Positions 59,853-64,000 of a stretch of 64,000 nt of DNA are shown here, piece by piece. Position numbers and translations under genes: made by a program. Under the pieces are notes generated by a model. The model did not search any database and was not told the DNA's origin. It saw only the letters and a list, made by a program, of their open reading frames with translations. The DNA is taken from contig JBGSIC010000032.1 of NCBI GenBank assembly GCA_041751875.1, forward strand, positions 1 through 64,000, read 5' to 3'. The DNA is from JBGSIC01 sp041751875. Lineage in GTDB: Bacteria > Bdellovibrionota > FAC87 > UBA2466 > JACKAF01. Each line of letters opens with the position of its first letter. Position 1 is the first letter of the stretch.

Positions 59853-61589
59853 GTGCGCCATAGGAGCCTATATAAGCTATTGATAGTGTTGATGTTTCTT
59901 GGCGTTCAGGCCGCGGCAATGGAGTTGGTTTGCCCCGGTTTGAGCCTCTCCACTCGCGTTTCTCCCTCCCTTTCTCAAAATGAAAAAACTTTTGTTTGTC
60001 CCTCGCCCGAATCGGCTTGGGCTTCCATTCCGCGCGCGCAAATCAAGCGGCATTTGCGGGCAATTTTGCAGAGCCGGGGCCATCACAAGCCTATCTTTGA
60101 GGTGCGAGCGGAAGGGTTAGTCGTCGATCCCGGCCCCGTTAGCAGAGTGAACGAAATTGAATTTCGTTTTAGCGGAGATTCCGTTCCGATGACCCTTCCC
60201 CAAAATTGGAAGGGAAGGCCCATCACCCCGTCTTTGCTCAATGAGATCGAAAGAAGTAGCGCGGTTGATTTGCAGAATCGGGCGTATCCTTGTGCGGGTG
60301 CGCGCGCAACGGTTTTCGCTCAGCGTCCCGGCAATGTGGTTGTGCAAGTTGATACGGGTGCTTTTACGAAGCTAAAATTTAGCGACATCGAGTTGGCTCC
60401 TTCTTTAAAGAAAAATTATTCTTCCGCACTACTTTCCCGGTACTACGCTTTTTTGAATAACCGCCCCTTTGATCAGCAAATGTTGCTTTTAACAGCGCAG
60501 CGCTTCGAGGGAACAGGGTTGTTTGAGAGCGCCTATTTCATCCCCCAATGCGAAAACGGGAATTTGGCGCGCGTGTCTTTGCGAGGAACCGTAGGATTGC
60601 CGCGGCTGGTACGAGTCGGAATGGGGTTTGATACAGAAGGAATTGTTAAAGCGCGCGCAAGTTGGCGCCACGTTCGATTAGGGGCGAACGCATCCACGCT
60701 AGAGATGATGGTACTTGCCTCTCGCAACCGACAGGAACTTACCAGCTCCATGAAGTGGTATTTATCAACGCCTGCCCCTCGCTTTTATCTGATGCCAGTT
60801 TTAAGCGGAGTGCATCAGTTCGAACAACATTTTGAAAGCTTTTCACTAGGATTTTCCCTCTCGCCCGCCATGACGTTTGAATTGCCGACAGGACAATTAG
60901 AACTTGTTCTCGGTCCTGCTTTTCAGAAAAACTTTACGGTGAGAGGCCCTGATCAAGGGGATATTTCTTTATTGATGCTTGAAAGTCGGATGGTTTACCT
61001 AAGTCATTCCCTTGAATTTCAAGCCTCCGATCCTCTAGAAGGCACGTCTTGGCAATTGAGTGTTGCCGCCACTGACAGAGCCATACTCTCCGATGTCAGT
61101 GCGTGGAGAATGCGTTTCTTCTTCCGACGCTTGTGGAACATCGGTGGTTATGAACCGGCGCGGGTGGTGTTGGGAATGCGCCTTTCACTAAATAGCACAG
61201 GGCATGTAGGTGGGAAATTGCCGCCCGATTTTCGTTTCTACTTGGGGGGATCAGATAACTTGCGAGGCTTTTCCCGTTTAGAGCTGCCCTCCAACGGACT
61301 CGGGGCACTGAGTTCTTTTTATGTAAGCACTGAAGCGCGCTTTGCCGCTCTTCTTCCGTGGGGCTTACAACCCCTTTTGTTTGCTGATGTGGGCGCCGCC
61401 GGTGATTCACCTTTTGAATTTCACTCTCCGCTCTACGTATCCCCTGGGTTTGGGTTGCGATGGAGTTCTCCTATCGGAGTCTTTCGCGCCACTCTCGGAC
61501 ATGGTTTTAGCATTGGTGGAAGCACATCAGGTAGGTGGGGAAGGCCTTCGCATTGGCAGCTTTTTGTTGGCTATGGTGAGGAGTTTTAG
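59853..61589 (+). CDS. tamA: TamA/BamA-type outer-membrane protein (Omp85)
   Basis: GTG 59853 follows AGGAG; an earlier GTG at 59814 is in frame but has no such site. The 578-residue protein has a signal peptide, POTRA-like segments (about 80-250; KFSDIELAPSL, TAQRFEGTGLFESAYF) and a C-terminal 16-stranded-type barrel (about 260-578). The Omp85 motif GGSDNLRGF is present and the last residue is Phe. It is shorter than BamA and followed immediately by a TamB-like gene, so it is the TamA of the pair. It inserts proteins or helps lipids reach the outer membrane. Confidence 0.82.
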   Translation: MRHRSLYKLLIVLMFLGVQAAAMELVCPGLSLSTRVSPSLSQNEKTFVCPSPESAWASIPRAQIKRHLRAILQSRGHHKPIFEVRAEGLVVDPGPVSRVNEIEFRFSGDSVPMTLPQNWKGRPITPSLLNEIERSSAVDLQNRAYPCAGARATVFAQRPGNVVVQVDTGAFTKLKFSDIELAPSLKKNYSSALLSRYYAFLNNRPFDQQMLLLTAQRFEGTGLFESAYFIPQCENGNLARVSLRGTVGLPRLVRVGMGFDTEGIVKARASWRHVRLGANASTLEMMVLASRNRQELTSSMKWYLSTPAPRFYLMPVLSGVHQFEQHFESFSLGFSLSPAMTFELPTGQLELVLGPAFQKNFTVRGPDQGDISLLMLESRMVYLSHSLEFQASDPLEGTSWQLSVAATDRAILSDVSAWRMRFFFRRLWNIGGYEPARVVLGMRLSLNSTGHVGGKLPPDFRFYLGGSDNLRGFSRLELPSNGLGALSSFYVSTEARFAALLPWGLQPLLFADVGAAGDSPFEFHSPLYVSPGFGLRWSSPIGVFRATLGHGFSIGGSTSGRWGRPSHWQLFVGYGEEF

Positions 61590-63889
61590 TGGCTGAGCAA
61601 AACAAAAAATCGCCACAGTTTCTTCTTCGTGGGTTTTTACTCACAAGCGTAGTTGTCCTTTTACTATTCCTCTCACCGGTATTCTTTCCCAACTTGCTTC
61701 TCAGTGACACGGTTATGTATTGGGTGCAAAAGATTTTGATTTCTGAAGGGGTGGCACTGGAACTCCAGTGGAAACAACGTTCCGTGAGATGGCGCGCCTG
61801 GGGAGAGTTGCAGTTTGATGTGGGCTTTGAAAAAGTATGTGTACGCGCAAAAAAGTCAGATGTGTGTTTTCACGAGGGAAAAGGAACTTTGGTGGTTGGT
61901 CTTTTTCCTGTTTTTAAGATTGAAGAGTTGGGTCCGCTGAACATTGCGCGCGCTGAGCTGAGTGTGCGAAATGAAGGGGAAAACGAGAAGGTGAAGGGCC
62001 CAAGCTCTCCCACTGTTGTCAGTTTGCCGACGTGGTTACGTCCACGGCGCGTAGACGTGCAGCTCAAACAAGCCAACGTAGAAATCTTTGAGGACCAACG
62101 AAAGTGGATAGAGGGAAGTCTTTCGTTGATGTGTTCACGTGCCAAAGCGGGCGCAATCCGTTGTGAAATTCCGGCACGCGTGAATGTGGCGAGCAACGAC
62201 TTTGTATATAAGAGGATGAATGCCCGTCTAGAATTTGAAAATAAAAGTGACCACTGGGACTTTGCTCTAAAAGGGGAGGCTAGTGGTGTTGCTACTTCAC
62301 ACATTCTTAGCGTCGACTTGAAGGGCACGAAAAAGTTGGGGCACGAAACGTTATTTCAGGGGAGTGTCGGCGGGCGGTGGAACCGCGCCCCTTGGCAACT
62401 CCGACTTCAGGGGGCGCTCTCGGATGAAGGAAAGCAATTAGATTTAACCACTAGAGGGTTTGTGTCTCCCTTGGCGCTCGAAAAAAAATATCGACGGCAC
62501 CTTAAAGAATCGATTCAGTTGCAGAAGTGCTCTCTCTCCGCTTCTTTTGAGTCGAACACCAGTGTGAAAATGCAAGGCTGTACTTTGGAGGTGCCATTAG
62601 CTGCCGGTCTTGGCGGTCGCCCGCGCTTTGAATGGGAAGGAGAAGTGGTATTACCCGCTCAGCGCGGCAGGCTGGCGGTCACGCTTCCTCAACAAGCAGG
62701 AAAGTTGTATGCGGGAAGTGGATTTCTGTCGGCGCGTTTTGAAAAAAGAGAAAAGGGAATGCACCTGAAAGTCGACCCGCAGAGTACCCTGTCTATTGAG
62801 GTACCACGATTCCAAAAAGTGGTGGCCTTGCTCGACGACTCCCCCTTTGCGGTGCCTGCTCCTTTTAATGCATTATCGGGAAGTGTGGGGGTACAACTTC
62901 AGGCTCAACCCGAAGGCTCTACCAAGCTCAAACTTCCCCTCTCGCTAAAAACGGATCTTCGCTCTGCCAGGCAGGCTCTTAAACTCGACGGAAAGGGAAT
63001 GTTTGCTATCGATTGGGGCGCTGAGCTTTCTGGGAAACTCGAACTGGACCTAGTTGTGCTGGAGGGTAAGTTCGAAGCTCCGCCGCTGAGTTTGACGGGG
63101 GTACCGTCCATTCTCCCTGATTCGCGCATTCATCCACGGCAGGTTCCAGAAGCGACAGGGCCCGATCGTTTTGCTTTCAGTTATGTCTTAAGAATTCGTA
63201 CAGCGGATAAGGCAAGAGTCTATGTGGCAAACAATTTATTGCCGCAGCCGCTCCCCTTGGGTTTTGACTTTAACATTCAGTCTGAAGCGCCGTTTACCGG
63301 AACGCTAACCGTCCACCCGGTGCGCGTAATGCTTTTCCGGCGAGAGGCGCGTGTGCGCCAGTTACACTTTTCCTGGGTTCCCACCGGAAAGAAGGCAGAT
63401 GTTGTGGAACTGAGGGGGCGTATTGATGTTAATTACCCGGACTACTCAGTAAATGTGGGTGTGACCGGCACTTCGGACCGCCCACGGATTTCGCTGGGAA
63501 GTAGCCCGCCCCTGACTCGCCAAGAGATCATTGCTCTACTTTTATTCGGAGATGAGAGTTTGGGCTCCGAGCAGCAGAACTCTGTTTCGAGTTTTGATGC
63601 GGCTGTCGCACAGCGGTCTCTTGGCTTAGCAGCCCTTTACATTCTGGCACGTACCCCAATTCAAAGTATTAGTTTTGATCCGCGTACCCAGGCCGTAACC
63701 GCTAACGTTCGTGTTGGTCAAAATACGACGGTAAATTTAACGGGTGGCTCGCAAGGAAATAAGCGTGTGGGTTTTAGTCGTCGGATAGGCAAGAACTGGG
63801 CTGTCACGACGGAAGTGCCACTCGGAGACAGCACTGGTTCTGGTCCGTCGGGTATTTCAGGTTTTTTGGAGTGGTTTAACCGCTTCTAG
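61589..63889 (+). CDS. tamB: TamB-like (DUF490) protein
   Basis: The GTG start overlaps the tamA stop by one base. The 766-residue protein has an N-terminal inner-membrane anchor (about 15-33), a long strand-rich middle and a C-terminal DUF490 domain. That domain shows LRGRIDVNYPDYSVNVGVTGTSDRPRISLGSSPPLTRQEIIALLLFG and ends in FNRF. TamB spans the periplasm as a hydrophobic groove that moves phospholipids or assists TamA. It is shorter than the E. coli protein (about 1260) but similar to short forms elsewhere. Confidence 0.85.
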   Translation: MAEQNKKSPQFLLRGFLLTSVVVLLLFLSPVFFPNLLLSDTVMYWVQKILISEGVALELQWKQRSVRWRAWGELQFDVGFEKVCVRAKKSDVCFHEGKGTLVVGLFPVFKIEELGPLNIARAELSVRNEGENEKVKGPSSPTVVSLPTWLRPRRVDVQLKQANVEIFEDQRKWIEGSLSLMCSRAKAGAIRCEIPARVNVASNDFVYKRMNARLEFENKSDHWDFALKGEASGVATSHILSVDLKGTKKLGHETLFQGSVGGRWNRAPWQLRLQGALSDEGKQLDLTTRGFVSPLALEKKYRRHLKESIQLQKCSLSASFESNTSVKMQGCTLEVPLAAGLGGRPRFEWEGEVVLPAQRGRLAVTLPQQAGKLYAGSGFLSARFEKREKGMHLKVDPQSTLSIEVPRFQKVVALLDDSPFAVPAPFNALSGSVGVQLQAQPEGSTKLKLPLSLKTDLRSARQALKLDGKGMFAIDWGAELSGKLELDLVVLEGKFEAPPLSLTGVPSILPDSRIHPRQVPEATGPDRFAFSYVLRIRTADKARVYVANNLLPQPLPLGFDFNIQSEAPFTGTLTVHPVRVMLFRREARVRQLHFSWVPTGKKADVVELRGRIDVNYPDYSVNVGVTGTSDRPRISLGSSPPLTRQEIIALLLFGDESLGSEQQNSVSSFDAAVAQRSLGLAALYILARTPIQSISFDPRTQAVTANVRVGQNTTVNLTGGSQGNKRVGFSRRIGKNWAVTTEVPLGDSTGSGPSGISGFLEWFNRF

Positions 63890-63902
63890 TTTCTGTAGAG
63901 CT

Positions 63903-64000
63903 CTAGTCGCCCTGTGGGAGCCCGTGTCGCTTTCGGGCTTCAGTTACGACAAGCCGTAAGTGTTCCCGCAAACGCTGCGAGAATGTCTCGTCAAGCTCTG
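63903..64000 (-). CDS. Partial CDS, C-terminal end only
   Basis: Reading the minus strand from the window edge, one frame stays open to TAG (63903-63905) and gives about 31 residues, ending ARKRHGLPQGD. The residues look like a real C-terminus, amphipathic with mixed charge, and the 13-bp gap to the tamB stop fits convergent genes. The start lies outside the window, and the length is too short for a firm call or any family. Confidence 0.35.
   Translation of the reverse strand, partial: ELDETFSQRLREHLRLVVTEARKRHGLPQGD

Noticed and set aside
63919..63939. Terminator after tamB
   Set aside because: AGCCCG and CGGGCT can form a 6-bp stem, but there is no T-tract and it falls in a likely coding end of the opposite-strand gene.
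1..64000. CRISPR array, prophage, insertion sequence or integrated element
   Set aside because: No regularly spaced direct repeats, transposase, integrase, phage structural gene or tRNA-adjacent integration duplication was seen. The single tRNA has only plsY beside it.

Overview
The window reads as a stretch of ordinary chromosome from a Gram-negative bacterium with a complex envelope. It has many Sec-exported proteins and lipoproteins, a TamA/TamB pair, a Tad/Flp (type IVb) pilus locus and two diguanylate cyclases. The layout Tad genes, then a YD-repeat protein, then a small lysine-rich protein, together with a three-gene pnt operon and a DUF5679 protein, points by inference to the Bdellovibrionota or a relative. 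No phage, insertion sequence, integrase, plasmid gene or CRISPR array was seen.

Region by region. 0-3.3 kb: tRNA-Arg(UCG), plsY, and a three-gene GHKL ATPase / STAS / GGDEF signalling operon. 3.3-5.5 kb: a tiny DUF5679 protein and an S41 C-terminal-processing protease. 5.8-17.7 kb: one long co-directional Tad locus with five prepilin-like proteins, a prepilin peptidase, two tandem CpaB, a secretin, a natural CpaE-CpaF fusion ATPase and one platform protein. It ends in a YD-repeat protein, a small lysine-rich protein and an exported protein. 17.7-20.6 kb: pntAa-pntAb-pntB on the minus strand. 20.7-25.3 kb: housekeeping operon prs-rplY(ctc)-pth-ychF, then a family 2 glycosyltransferase and a YjbQ protein. 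25.3-41.4 kb: mostly exported or membrane proteins of unknown role, plus a second diguanylate cyclase, a VTT-like protein, a redoxin/cytochrome c/copper-monooxygenase-like protein, YebC, a retropepsin-like protein, a TrmB-like methyltransferase and a PHB-depolymerase-like esterase. 41.4-44.5 kb: two glycosyltransferases and an SGNH hydrolase. 44.5-50.6 kb: an APC permease, then a tight minus-strand operon of AblB-type acetyltransferase, amino-acid ABC transporter and HDAC-family deacetylase. 50.9-55.7 kb: an MscS channel, a GNAT-phosphoenolpyruvate carboxylase fusion and its overlapping nitrilase partner. 55.8-64 kb: a CAP-domain protein, an exported HEYGH metalloprotease, a papain-like candidate, two lipoproteins, then tamA-tamB.

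How they work together. The Tad locus holds most of a pilus machine: pilins, peptidase, secretin, CpaB, ATPase and one platform protein. TadC-, TadD- and TadG-like genes are not recognised. Its last three genes occupy the place where, as I recall the literature, Bdellovibrio carries the host-interaction (hit) locus beside its flp genes. The most unusual points are the GNAT-PEPC fusion beside a nitrilase that normally carries that GNAT domain itself, the acetyltransferase/transporter/deacetylase operon, the CpaE-CpaF fusion, and a small family of intergenic palindromes confined to the first 18 kb.
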